Shown here: one piece after another, positions 28,877 through 39,100 of the stretch
How positions within the stretch are numbered: the stretch's first letter is position 1
Layout: each line of letters starts with the position of its first letter
Assembly (NCBI GenBank): GCA_018651745.1
Contig: JABIDL010000037.1
Coordinates: 1-64,000 of the forward strand
Direction: 5' to 3'
DNA: 64,000 nucleotides
Source of the DNA: Candidatus Neomarinimicrobiota bacterium
GTDB lineage: Bacteria > Fidelibacterota > Marinisomatia > Marinisomatales > TCS55
Made by a program: the position numbers and the translations under genes
Notes under the pieces: generated by a model
Seen by the model: only the letters and a program-made list of their open reading frames with translations
Database searches by the model: none
Told to the model about the DNA's origin: nothing

Positions 28877-30127
28877 ATGAAGCACCCACTTATTCACTTA
28901 GTCAAAGACAAAGAACGATTATCTTCTTTGGCAAAGCAATTTGGAACCCCTCTATATTTATATTCTGGGAAACAATTGCAGGAAAACATATTGAGATTTA
29001 AAACCGCTCTCGATTTATTTTTTCCGAACAACCATCTTTGTTACGCAATCAAAGCCAATAACAATCCTCATTTGGTGAAATATATGAAAAATGTCTTGGA
29101 TACCTTAGGTGGAGATTGTTCAAGCCCTGGTGAATTATATGTAGCCGAAAAATCTGGGATAAATCTGGAAGATTCTATTTATACTGGGAATTATGAATCC
29201 TCGGACGATTTGAAAACGGCATTGGAAAGTGGAGTTTGTATAAACCTAGATGATACTACATCATTTGGTAGGTTAAAAATCATCGGATTACCGTCACGAT
29301 TGTCTTTTAGAATAAATCCGGGATTCGGGAAAGGATCATTTTCCCAAGTTACAACTGGAGGACGAGAAGCGAAATTTGGGATACCTAGGGATAATATAGT
29401 TGAAGCTTATACATTAGCGTTGAATGAAGGTGTGTCTAGGTTTGGTTTGCATTGCATGACAGGATCTGGTGTGCTTGAAGAGGATTATTTCGTAGAAATG
29501 ATGAAATCCTTGTTGATAGATGCCAAGCGAATTGAGGCGGAATTAAACCGACCGTTAGAATTTATATGTATAGGCGGTGGCTTTGGAATCCCATACAAAG
29601 AAAATGAATCTGAGTTAGATATCGAACGTCTTATGAAAAGACTTAGTGTTGAGTTTTTTCACACATATCCAGATAAAGATAAAGCTCCATCGCTTTGGTG
29701 CGAACCCGGTAAATTTCTCGTCGGAGATGCCGGTATATTGTTGGCCAGAGTAACCGGACTTAAGGACGGATATAGGAAATTTATTGGATTGGATGCGGGG
29801 ATGGAAACTCTGATGCGACCAGGGTTGTATGGCGCGTATCATAAAATTTACAAAGTTGGTGATGTTGATGCAGAACACAATCAAGTTGTGGACATTACCG
29901 GGAGAATTTGTGAAAATACAGACAGGCTGGCGGTGGATCGTCCTTTTCCATATGTTGAAGAAGGCGACTTAGTTTGCGTGATGGATGTTGGTGCCTATGG
30001 ATATGCGATGTCGCACCAGTTTAATACACGACCTCGTCCGGCAGAAATATTAATAAGTGATACCGAAAACAAATTGATTAGAAAGAGAGAATCCATTGAG
30101 GACATTTTCCGAAATTGTGATTTTTAA
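28877..30127 (+). CDS. lysA: Diaminopimelate decarboxylase
   Basis: PLP enzyme that converts meso-diaminopimelate to lysine. The alanine-racemase-type barrel carries PLP Lys in CYAIKANNN (residue 59 from ATG 28877), GGDCSSPGE, the ICIGGGFGIPY phosphate-binding Gly loop, CEPGKFLVG and C-terminal DVGAYGYAMSHQFNTRPRPAE. A TTG at 28871 is in frame, but the ATG at 28877 is preferred. The next gene begins inside its 3' end, so lysA heads a run that also encodes a GH18 glycosidase, a NamZ-like muramidase and an M14 peptidase. That suggests DAP from degraded murein could be its substrate, besides the biosynthetic supply. Confidence 0.95.
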   Translation: MKHPLIHLVKDKERLSSLAKQFGTPLYLYSGKQLQENILRFKTALDLFFPNNHLCYAIKANNNPHLVKYMKNVLDTLGGDCSSPGELYVAEKSGINLEDSIYTGNYESSDDLKTALESGVCINLDDTTSFGRLKIIGLPSRLSFRINPGFGKGSFSQVTTGGREAKFGIPRDNIVEAYTLALNEGVSRFGLHCMTGSGVLEEDYFVEMMKSLLIDAKRIEAELNRPLEFICIGGGFGIPYKENESELDIERLMKRLSVEFFHTYPDKDKAPSLWCEPGKFLVGDAGILLARVTGLKDGYRKFIGLDAGMETLMRPGLYGAYHKIYKVGDVDAEHNQVVDITGRICENTDRLAVDRPFPYVEEGDLVCVMDVGAYGYAMSHQFNTRPRPAEILISDTENKLIRKRESIEDIFRNCDF

Positions 30128-32558
30128 ACGTTTTTTACTCATCCTGTTTATTGGGTATGGGTTCAGTCAATCCTTTCAAAGTACTCACCAAACCCAGTTG
30201 GAATATTACAATCAACATTATGCCCAAGAAGAGTATCAAGCAAACTCATCTACAGTAATTCTTGGCAAAAGTGGAAGGCAACGAACGCCGACAAAAGAAA
30301 TTTTTGGGTATCACCCCTATTGGATGGGAACCGCTTGGCAGAATTATAATTACAACCTTTTGACTACCATCGCCTATTTTGGTGCAGAAGCAACCGCAAC
30401 TGGCGATTTGAGCGACCTACATAGTTGGCCCGTAAGTGGATTGATTAACATGGCCCACGCCAACGGAGTGGATGTTGTATTGGTAGTAACTCTATTCAAT
30501 AGTTCATCCCTCACTACACTTCTTTCAAGCAACACCAATCGTCAAAATTTGATAAATAATTTAATCACTCAGGTACAAGCCGGGAATGCAGATGGTGTCA
30601 ATATCGATTTTGAATCTATGCCCTCATCACAAAAACAAAATATGGTCACTTTTATTACTGATCTTACTGCGGCGTTTCATAGTTCAATTCCGGGTTCACA
30701 GGTGACATTGGCGATGCCCGCTGTAGATTGGAGCGATGGCTGGGATTATCTCGCGTTAGCTCAAAATAGTGACGGACTTTTCATTATGGGATATGATTAT
30801 CATTACAGCGGAAGCTCAACCACTGGCGCAAACGCGCCTTTAACTGGTGGCAGTTACAATGTTACAAATACAATTAACACGTATTTGAATGAAACTGGAG
30901 GATTGGCGGAAAAAATAATTTTGGGCTGTCCATATTTTGGTTTTGAATGGCCGGCGACCAGTGGATCCCCCGGAGCCAGCACCACAGGCACAGGATCTGC
31001 TAAATTCTATTCCGCTCAGGAACCGCTGGCACAATCTTACGGAAAGCTTTTGGATACCGGATCCCAAACTCCGTGGTATCGCTACCAAAACCCGGATTGG
31101 TATCAAGGATGGTATGATGACAGCTTATCCTTATCTAAAAAGTACGATTTTGCGCTCCAGAACAATTTAAAAGGTGTAGGCATGTGGGCATTGGGATATG
31201 ATGGAACAAATCCTGAATTATGGGAATCGCTTGCAGATAAGTTTGGTGCCGAATCTGCACCAACCGTCCCAACTGAATTGGCGATGACAAATATCGGCAA
31301 TGGGTCTGTGATGATTGAATTTGGCGGAGCTATCGGATCGGACAGTGTGACCATATTGAGAGGTTATTCAAATGCGTCGAATGTGGATACATTGGGTAGT
31401 TATAGTCAGCGACCAATTGTTTTAACTGATTTGACAATTGATGAGCCTTACTATCTTCGCATCTACGGAATCAACTCTTTTGGATCAAGTCCAACAACAG
31501 AAATGTTGGGAATCGTTCCAACTGCAGAAAATGTAAATGTTTTGGTGGTTAACGGATTTGATCGATTAAACGGAACCAACAATTCACATGATTTTATCCG
31601 TCAGCACGGCTCCGCAATTCATTCTTCGGGATATGCGTTTGAAAGCGCCAGCAATGAAGCTGTGATAGGTGGAAATATCAGTCTAAATGATTATGAAATT
31701 ATCGACTGGATTTTGGGTGAAGAAGGTACCGCAACAAGCACTTTTACTTCAACGGAGCAAACGTTTGTAGCAGATTTCCTCAATAATGGAGGAAGATTAT
31801 TTGTATCCGGTTCTGAGGTTGGGTATGACTTATCCGCTCAAGGGAGTTCAGATGACGTCCAATTCTACAATCAATATCTAAAAGCCCAATATATCAGCGA
31901 TGCTGCCGGCGGTGGACAAGGAGTCTATAGTGGATACGGAGTGAATGGATCAATTTTAGATGGAATAAATTCCATAACTTTTGATGATGGAACCCAAGGA
32001 ACATACGATGTGGATTGGCCGGATGGAATAAAACCATTGACCGGGGCGGCGGTTTGTGCTAAATACAGTGGGGTGGACTATTCTTCTCGAGGAGGAATGG
32101 GCGTTTCCTATGACGGCACATTTAGCATTTCAGGGAGCCACGGCGCTATAGTTTATCTATCAGTCGGATTTGAGGCCATTTATCCGGAAAACTCACGCAA
32201 CCAAATCATGAGCGAAATCCTTAATTATTTTGAGCAAATTCCTACAGCTTCAACCACTACAGAAAATAATATTCCCCGCGCATTTGGAATTGAATCAGTT
32301 TTCCCAAACCCATCTAACTCTACCATAAACATATTACTTTTCTTCCCGCAGAGTCATACCAATTACACTCTATCTATCATTGATTTAGTTGGACGAACTA
32401 TTCTTACAGAAAATATTTTATCCACATCTTCAGGAAAGATTAATTGGACTTGGGGTGGTGAGACTAAAACAGGCGAACCTGCATCTTCTGGCGTATATCT
32501 TGCAGTTCTTTCAAATGGAAAAAAACAGAGTGTTTACAAATTCAGCTTATTAAAATGA
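30096..32558 (+). CDS. T9SS-exported GH18 glycosidase, peptidoglycan-glucosaminidase-like
   Basis: After a signal peptide (LLILFIGYGFSQS) comes a GH18 barrel (about residues 65-390) beginning IFGYHPYWMG. Its active-site strand is DGVNIDFE (Asp166, Asp171, catalytic Glu173), with Asn169 where chitinases have the middle Asp. DGVNIDFE is typical of YaaH/SleL-type enzymes acting on GlcNAc in peptidoglycan, so chitin is less likely. A fibronectin-like linker (about 395-475), a module of about 230 residues shared with the protein at 60207-62837 (about 478-716), and a T9SS sorting domain (about 735-820) follow. Start: TTG 30096, with a purine-rich GAGAGA upstream, or GTG 30117; both lie inside the lysA end and both keep the signal peptide. 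Confidence 0.85.
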   Translation: MRTFSEIVIFKRFLLILFIGYGFSQSFQSTHQTQLEYYNQHYAQEEYQANSSTVILGKSGRQRTPTKEIFGYHPYWMGTAWQNYNYNLLTTIAYFGAEATATGDLSDLHSWPVSGLINMAHANGVDVVLVVTLFNSSSLTTLLSSNTNRQNLINNLITQVQAGNADGVNIDFESMPSSQKQNMVTFITDLTAAFHSSIPGSQVTLAMPAVDWSDGWDYLALAQNSDGLFIMGYDYHYSGSSTTGANAPLTGGSYNVTNTINTYLNETGGLAEKIILGCPYFGFEWPATSGSPGASTTGTGSAKFYSAQEPLAQSYGKLLDTGSQTPWYRYQNPDWYQGWYDDSLSLSKKYDFALQNNLKGVGMWALGYDGTNPELWESLADKFGAESAPTVPTELAMTNIGNGSVMIEFGGAIGSDSVTILRGYSNASNVDTLGSYSQRPIVLTDLTIDEPYYLRIYGINSFGSSPTTEMLGIVPTAENVNVLVVNGFDRLNGTNNSHDFIRQHGSAIHSSGYAFESASNEAVIGGNISLNDYEIIDWILGEEGTATSTFTSTEQTFVADFLNNGGRLFVSGSEVGYDLSAQGSSDDVQFYNQYLKAQYISDAAGGGQGVYSGYGVNGSILDGINSITFDDGTQGTYDVDWPDGIKPLTGAAVCAKYSGVDYSSRGGMGVSYDGTFSISGSHGAIVYLSVGFEAIYPENSRNQIMSEILNYFEQIPTASTTTENNIPRAFGIESVFPNPSNSTINILLFFPQSHTNYTLSIIDLVGRTILTENILSTSSGKINWTWGGETKTGEPASSGVYLAVLSNGKKQSVYKFSLLK

Positions 32559-33850
32559 ATAAAACCATTCATTCATTGTTATTACTTGGATTCATTTCTT
32601 ATTTATCGAGTCAGGACATTTCTATCCATCAGCAACAGTCCGAAGAGTTTAAAAATAAAAATGTACCACCTGCCGATTTTGTAAAGATACAAACCGGATT
32701 TGATATATTATTAGCCGAAAAAAGTGATGTGTTAAAAAACAAAAAGATAGCTCTAGTCACCAATCACACCGGAGTTGATGATAAAGGGATTCCAAATTAT
32801 AAACGACTAATGGAAATAGATGGTGTAGAATTAAAAGTAATATTTTCACCTGAACATGGATTGTTTGGAGAAGCTGCAGCAGGTGAAAAAGTCAATTATG
32901 ACGGTAAAATAATCCATTTGCCTAAAGTGATTAGTTTGTATGGAAAAAACAGGAAGCCAGACCCTGCATTATTGGATGAACTGGATTGGGTGATTTATGA
33001 TATCCAAGATGTTGGTGCTCGATTTTATACTTACATATCTACATTGGGGTTGGTCATGGAATCTGCTGCCAAAGCCGGAGTTCCGGTCATGGTGTTAGAT
33101 CGTCCAAACCCAATCAGAGGAGATAAAGTAGAAGGTCCGGTGCTTAATGTAGAGTTTAAATCGTTTGTAGGTTTCTATCCCATCCCTGTTCGATACGGTT
33201 TAACAGTCGGAGAATTGGCTAAAATGATTGCCGGAGAAAACTGGATTAATTCAATTCCGGAATTGACTGTCGTTTGGATGAAAGGCTGGAAAAGAAGTCT
33301 TTGGTACGATGAAATTACCACAAAATGGAACGCACCATCTCCCAATATTCCGAATTTGGAAACAGCGACAGTGTATTCTGGCACATGCTTAATTGAAGCC
33401 ACAAATGTGAGTGAAGGACGTGGTACAGATAATCCTTTCCTCTGGATTGGCGCGCCATGGATTAATTCATTAAAATTATCACAGGCATTAAATAAGCAAT
33501 CTCTTCCGGGCGTTATTTTTAAGCCAATCACATTTCTTCCAAAGGATATTCCCGGAGCTGCCATAAATCCTAAATATAATGGTCAAGAATGTAAAGGGGT
33601 GGAAATATTCGTAATTGATAGAAACAGTTTTCTACCAATTTTGATGGGTGTTTCTCTTTTAAGTACAATAAAAGAACTATATCCGAACAAGGTGGAGTTA
33701 AAAGAAGCATCCTTGAAACGATTATGGGGAAAGTCTGATCTAAATAAACTCAGAAAGATTTCTATTGATCCTAAAAAATTACTTGAATCATACGAAGATG
33801 AAATAAATAAATTTAAATCGGCATCATCACAATATTTGTTCTATGAATAG
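32555..33850 (+). CDS. namZ: NamZ-type exo-beta-N-acetylmuramidase (DUF1343, GH171)
   Basis: Family DUF1343, shown in Bacillus subtilis to be an exo-lytic N-acetylmuramidase that removes MurNAc from the non-reducing end of peptidoglycan fragments. Recognised by KKIALVTNHTGVD, VIFSPEHGLFGEAAAGE, WVIYDIQDVGARFYTYISTL, VMVLDRPNPIRGD and the later GTCLIEATNVSEGRGTDNPF. A signal peptide (LLLLGFISYLSSQ) places it in the periplasm. There is no T9SS domain, unlike its neighbours. The ATG overlaps the GH18 stop (ATGA), implying coupled translation. At 431 residues it is full length. Confidence 0.92.
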   Translation: MNKTIHSLLLLGFISYLSSQDISIHQQQSEEFKNKNVPPADFVKIQTGFDILLAEKSDVLKNKKIALVTNHTGVDDKGIPNYKRLMEIDGVELKVIFSPEHGLFGEAAAGEKVNYDGKIIHLPKVISLYGKNRKPDPALLDELDWVIYDIQDVGARFYTYISTLGLVMESAAKAGVPVMVLDRPNPIRGDKVEGPVLNVEFKSFVGFYPIPVRYGLTVGELAKMIAGENWINSIPELTVVWMKGWKRSLWYDEITTKWNAPSPNIPNLETATVYSGTCLIEATNVSEGRGTDNPFLWIGAPWINSLKLSQALNKQSLPGVIFKPITFLPKDIPGAAINPKYNGQECKGVEIFVIDRNSFLPILMGVSLLSTIKELYPNKVELKEASLKRLWGKSDLNKLRKISIDPKKLLESYEDEINKFKSASSQYLFYE

Positions 33851-35069
33851 TTCGTTTAAACAAATTCTAGGATTTTCTTTTTTATCATCAGTATTATGCT
33901 GTCAAAATATCCAAGGGGACCAATATAAGTGCGGTTATCAGGATATGCGTAGCAATAAACAATTCAAACAAACATTAAATTGGGGATATGGTTATGACAG
34001 CCTGCTTTTTGATTTAGCAACTTGGGGAACAAGCCCGTATGTGACCATCGATTCATTAGGCGCAACCGTACAAAATAGGGCCATTTGGGAGTTGACCATT
34101 GCAAACAACTCGGAGTCAAACTCAAATCGTCGAGTTTACATTCATGCCCGTACTCATCCAGGAGAAGAAGAATCTTTCTGGGTTACTAACGAAATTATCA
34201 ATATCCTTTTATCAGAAACTCCTTTTGCCACATTTATTAGGTCAAATTGCACTTTTCACATTGTTCCTATGTATAATCCAGATGGTGTTGAATTAGAATA
34301 TGCGCGTGAAAATGCAAACGGCATTGATATCGAAAGTGGATGGGATGATAATCCATTGGAACCTGAAGTGCTTGTGTTAAAAAATAGGTTTATTGAACTA
34401 ATGGCAATGGACAATCCTGTGGAAGTAGCATTAAATATGCATTCTGCCTATTCATGTAAACGCTATTTTGTTTATCATGATGCAGCCGGGACTTCTGACA
34501 GCTATACTAATTTAGAGCAGCAGTTTATTGGTGGTATCCAATCTTACTTCGTAGGTGGAATTGAAAATTGGGATTATTTTGTTAGTTGGACATCCGGCAC
34601 GCCTGATCAATATCCGGAGAGTTGGTGGTGGATGAATCAAGGTGAAAACGTAATGGCGCTAACTTATGAGGACATGAATTGTGTAGAAGCCGGCTCTTAT
34701 GATTCAACAGCCTATGCCATTGTCCGTGGTATTATTGATTATCTTGGTTTGAGTTATACGTGGATTGAAGATGAAAATAATATACTACAGACTGAATTTT
34801 CATTGAGCCAAAATTTCCCCAACCCCTTTAATCCGAGAACAAACATTCGTTATAGTGTTTCGTTAAATGACCATGTAAAAATAACTGTTTTCGATTTAAT
34901 GGGTCACGAGGTTAAGACATTGCTTGATTCAAAAGTAAGTATAGGAAGTGGTTTGGTACAGTGGGATGGCAGAAATTTTAGAGGAGAAATTGTACCTTCT
35001 GGAGTATATATTTATTCCGTTAAAGCCGGTGAATTCAACCAATCCCGGAAAATGATAATACTTAAATAA
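33843..35069 (+). CDS. T9SS-exported M14 zinc carboxypeptidase
   Basis: Zinc metallocarboxypeptidase. A short leader ending CC-QN precedes the M14 domain (about 45-305). Zinc ligands are His105 and Glu108 (HARTHPGEEE) and His200 (ALNMHSAYS); the general base is Glu276 (ALTYEDMN); VPMYNPDGVE is the usual substrate-site strand. The C-terminus (about 318-408) is a T9SS domain starting FSLSQNFPNPFNP. The ATG overlaps the NamZ stop by 8 bases. M14 includes gamma-D-Glu-DAP peptidases acting on murein stem peptides, and the operon context favours that, but ordinary protein carboxypeptidase activity remains possible. It converges with the PorV/Q gene, 4 bases away. Confidence 0.9.
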   Translation: MNSSFKQILGFSFLSSVLCCQNIQGDQYKCGYQDMRSNKQFKQTLNWGYGYDSLLFDLATWGTSPYVTIDSLGATVQNRAIWELTIANNSESNSNRRVYIHARTHPGEEESFWVTNEIINILLSETPFATFIRSNCTFHIVPMYNPDGVELEYARENANGIDIESGWDDNPLEPEVLVLKNRFIELMAMDNPVEVALNMHSAYSCKRYFVYHDAAGTSDSYTNLEQQFIGGIQSYFVGGIENWDYFVSWTSGTPDQYPESWWWMNQGENVMALTYEDMNCVEAGSYDSTAYAIVRGIIDYLGLSYTWIEDENNILQTEFSLSQNFPNPFNPRTNIRYSVSLNDHVKITVFDLMGHEVKTLLDSKVSIGSGLVQWDGRNFRGEIVPSGVYIYSVKAGEFNQSRKMIILK

Positions 35070-35073
35070 TATA

Positions 35074-36126
35074 TTAAAACTTATAGCCGACGGATATTCG
35101 TTGGATCATTCCCAAAGGACCATAATCAGCAGTAGAGTATTCCAATTTGATAATATTTGATGTACGAAATAAGTGGTAATCTAGTCCAGCGCCAATAGTT
35201 AAACCTTCTATGGAGTCTTTTTTCCCCAAGGATGGATATCCTGCGCGCAAGTAAATAGCTTTATAGAATATTAACTCTCCACCTAGGTTGAGATATTCAT
35301 AATTATCATTAGGATGAATTGCGTCTATGGCAAACATAGCACTGATAGTTTTTGTGTTGAGTAAATAGCCACCAATCCCGACTCGAAAAAATAATGGTAA
35401 TGGAAATGCATCGGTTTGGTATTCAGCATTAACAAATTCGACATTCCCCTGATTCACCGGGTCCGGGTCTACGCTAATATTCATGTCTCGCCCCATAAGT
35501 GATAAATCATTCCCAAAATTTGATATGCTGGCACCTAACATTAAATCCCAAATGGGTGTTTTGTATTGAACGCCAATATCCGTTGCTATGGATTGACCAG
35601 TAGAATGCCAAATTCGTTGCCTGATGTTCTTAATACTTGCACCAAGAGCCAATCGATCAGTGAGGTTTCTTGCAATGGTAAACACTATCGCCATATCTTG
35701 GGCATTGAACTTATCTCCGGTCCCTTTTGGTTTATCAACTGTTCTCACTAGATCATATGGAGTGGAAAGCATCGCCAAGGAAAGTGAAAACACTCCTACG
35801 CTAGGCCAGGAAAATCCAACTGCGCCATATTGAAAATCAGTTCCTGCTAACCATTCGTTATTTTCAAAATAAACTTGTATCCCCTGCAAATGAGCTAACC
35901 CTGCGGGATTCCAGTAACTGCTTGAAAGATCCGAGCAAAGGGCTACTATTGCACTTCCCATAGCGGAACCACGCCCTCCTATACCAATTTTTAAAAATTG
36001 GGCGGCAGTAGTTCCCTTTTTAGAGATATCTTGGTCATTTGCTACTTGTCCAAATATTGTTGAACTTATAAGCAACAGATAAAATATTTTCAAAATAAAT
36101 GGTGATGTTTTTGTGTGTTGTTTCAT
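35074..36126 (-). CDS. PorV/PorQ-family outer-membrane protein
   Basis: Signal peptide ending TIFGQ, then the family opening AAQFLKIGIGGRGSAMGSA and YWNPAGLA, followed by alternating amphipathic strands and a terminal aromatic residue (ISVGYKF), as expected of a beta-barrel outer-membrane protein. PorV carries T9SS cargo from the translocon to the attachment complex; PorQ has a related role. The ATG overlaps the stop of the upstream 1,125-residue T9SS cargo gene (ATGA), so the pair is co-translated. Which paralogue it corresponds to is not decidable from sequence alone. Confidence 0.85.
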   Translation of the reverse strand: MKQHTKTSPFILKIFYLLLISSTIFGQVANDQDISKKGTTAAQFLKIGIGGRGSAMGSAIVALCSDLSSSYWNPAGLAHLQGIQVYFENNEWLAGTDFQYGAVGFSWPSVGVFSLSLAMLSTPYDLVRTVDKPKGTGDKFNAQDMAIVFTIARNLTDRLALGASIKNIRQRIWHSTGQSIATDIGVQYKTPIWDLMLGASISNFGNDLSLMGRDMNISVDPDPVNQGNVEFVNAEYQTDAFPLPLFFRVGIGGYLLNTKTISAMFAIDAIHPNDNYEYLNLGGELIFYKAIYLRAGYPSLGKKDSIEGLTIGAGLDYHLFRTSNIIKLEYSTADYGPLGMIQRISVGYKF

Positions 36127-39100
36127 TTGATTAGCGCAAATCTGCCTACTACTTCATTACCGGATTCACTTTCTACGTGAAAAATATACACTCCGAATGC
36201 AACAGGGAAATTGTCAGAAGTAGTTAAGTCCCAATATTCGATTCCATCTTCAATGCTGCTTTCATGTTTTAGGGTGCGTACCAAGTCCCCAGAAATAGTA
36301 TAAATTTTAATAGTACAATTAGATGGAAGATTTGCGAAATAAATTCGTCTCGGGCCTCTGTCCTGTGGATTTTGAAGATCAAGCTGTTCAATCTTATTAG
36401 AGACCACATAAGGGTTTGGGACAACATAAATGTTATCCATATTATCTTTTTCCACCTGAGTATCACCTGAGGAAGCGGTGGTTGAAAATGTGAATATATC
36501 ATCCGTAAAAGACCGATTGGTGTATATAGTAAAGATATCACCTTCTTTTGGTGGTATGGTATCCAAGACCGCAGTTGGTTCATAAAATGTCATTTCCCAT
36601 GAAGCTGAAGAAAGCGTTGAATCTTGAAGGAAAATTATTCGTTCACCAGGATTCCATAGGCTATCTGAAGCGCCAGATTCAACTATCATAAATTCTAATT
36701 GTTTTTCTGTATTTTTTCGAGTGGTTTCCCAAAGTTCAAAGTTCGTTTTTACATATTCAAATCCTGGACGAGAGTTTGAGCTGACGGCAGAGTTAAACCA
36801 ACGTATTTCATAATCAGCTGGATAAAAATTTGTTGAAAGGTTATTAAACGGTTTTACCAACCAAGTCCAATTTGTGTTGCTTGATTCATTCCAATTAATT
36901 TGATCATTATCAAGTTCCAGCTGATTATCTTGAACTGTAAGTGTCATACCGTCAAAAATTGGATTTCCTTCTTCCGAGGCCATTTTTATGCTATTGCGAA
37001 TAGGGAAATATCGGTACATGACAATAATAGTTTCTCCTTCTGTCATAGATCCTGATCCAAGCGCATAAATTTGTCCATCATCAGGTAACAGATTAAAATC
37101 AACATCTTCAGAATAAGCAACTCCATTCAAGGAAGTAACTGAAACAAAGGAAGTATCTAAATTTTTATGAGAAAGTTTAGTGTATTGCCCTAACCGGACT
37201 ACAACACTGTCAGAAACGTCTTTTTGATCTAAAACGCTATATTCAACTTGGCTACCATTATCGGTGAAAATAATCTGATAACTATTATCACTTTCAATTG
37301 CAGTATTATCTATTATATCTACAATGACATCTCCAGTCCCTTTACCATTAATTTGCTCAACCCCCGACTCATTGATACTGGAAGGAACATAGCCTGCTGT
37401 TGGTGCTTTCGGAACGATCGAAACCGTATTTATATCTAACATAATTTCATTTGTTTCGGGATTAACAGTAATATTTTTTGAGCATTCTGCTGGAGCAACA
37501 ATCATGGTAGCATCGCCGTGGTCATAGGAAACAACTGCATAATAATAGTTTTGTCCATTCACCACATTATTTGAATCGACAAATACATGGCGCAGGCCAG
37601 TATTATTACCAAGGTTGTAGCTTATTCCTCTTCCTGTATACGGAATTGAGCTGAGCCCATAATAATCATTATTGAGATCAAATCGAGCAGAGGCGCCATC
37701 CGGTGTTTTAAGCGGTTCAAATAAAAACCTAGATCCATTTGCATCCGTTATTGTTTGTTGATCAAGGAACTGTGGATCTGTGCTTCTGTAAATTACATAG
37801 CCTTCAAAATCGTAGGTTTCGGTAATTGGATCAAAAGAAGATTCAGCACCATCATCCCAGTAAAGTGTAACTTTTTCGTCTCCGGGAACGGTTGTCACAA
37901 TTGGTTTTTTCGGCGGTTTGGCAAACTGGTAGTTTTTTTCATAGATATCTTGGGCTGTTACAGCATTAAGCGTTAAATCATCATAATCTTGTCCAACCAA
38001 TAGAGCAATACTAAATCTTCTTGCATCTCCAGCCGGTAAATTTATTGGGCCACTGCTATAAATAAATATAAAATCACCTGCCTGGACAGAATTGGCTGAA
38101 TCAAAAACGCCCGGGGTAAGATAGTTTTCAAAAATAAACTGATCATTTGATATACGATTTTGACTGGTGAAGGGGGGAGATGAAAATCCGGTCAAACCAA
38201 GCATGTCAGATTCGTCCAAATCTGTCCAATCGATATTGGGTTCTCCCGGTTTTCGTAAATCAAATGGATCGCCAGGAGAGGGAACGCCATCATTTTCACC
38301 TTCATCACCGGTGTTTGGAACCCCATCTATTCCAACATCATGTTTTTCTGAGTCCCAATCGCCATCGTCATCAATCCCATTATCCTGCGATTCGTCAATC
38401 ATACCATCATTGTCGTTATCTATACCATCGTATGGTTGACCTGGGCTTTCTAAAAATTTGTACCCAAAATACCCTGGAGTTTTTCCGCTTACATCACTTA
38501 ATCCATCCTCGTCCCAGCAATAGACCATATTTAAATCTCGATCAAAGTAAGAAAGGTCATCTTGCCAATTGGATGGTCCGCCCACATGGGGATCGCCCCA
38601 CATGCCAAAAGTGACATTTTCGAGGTCTTTTGAACTCTTATTTGTTACTTTGAAGATTAAGAAAATAATATCTTCTGCAAGCGGATTGGCCCACTGATAA
38701 TATCGGGATTCAATTTCTATTCCGAGTCCGCGTCTGGATGAATCTGATAGGAAAGGATAGTACTCAAATTCTTTATTATTGCGGTCATCCACTACGAAAA
38801 ATGACTCCAAATCAGAATTAGATGACCCTTGTCTAAGAGCACCTGGCCAAACGTAGTCCTTGAGGTTTTCATTGTACCATCCAAAAGGCCAACTATCGGG
38901 TTTTCCATCTCCATCTCTGTCTAAATCATTGCTGGTGGGGATATTTTCACTGAGCGGATCTGCATATGGAATGGTTAAATCATCATTCCATCCTAAGGGC
39001 TCCCATCCATAAAATTCCGTTCCATCCGGCGAAACTTCACCGCCTAAAGATGTCAACCCATCGCTGATAACTCTGGCATACCAAGTCGTATCTCCCGCAT

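Noticed and set aside
38167-38614. Plus-strand open frames over the cargo gene as real genes
   Set aside because: They are antisense shadows of the Asp-rich repeat coding region, with no ribosome site or recognisable domain.
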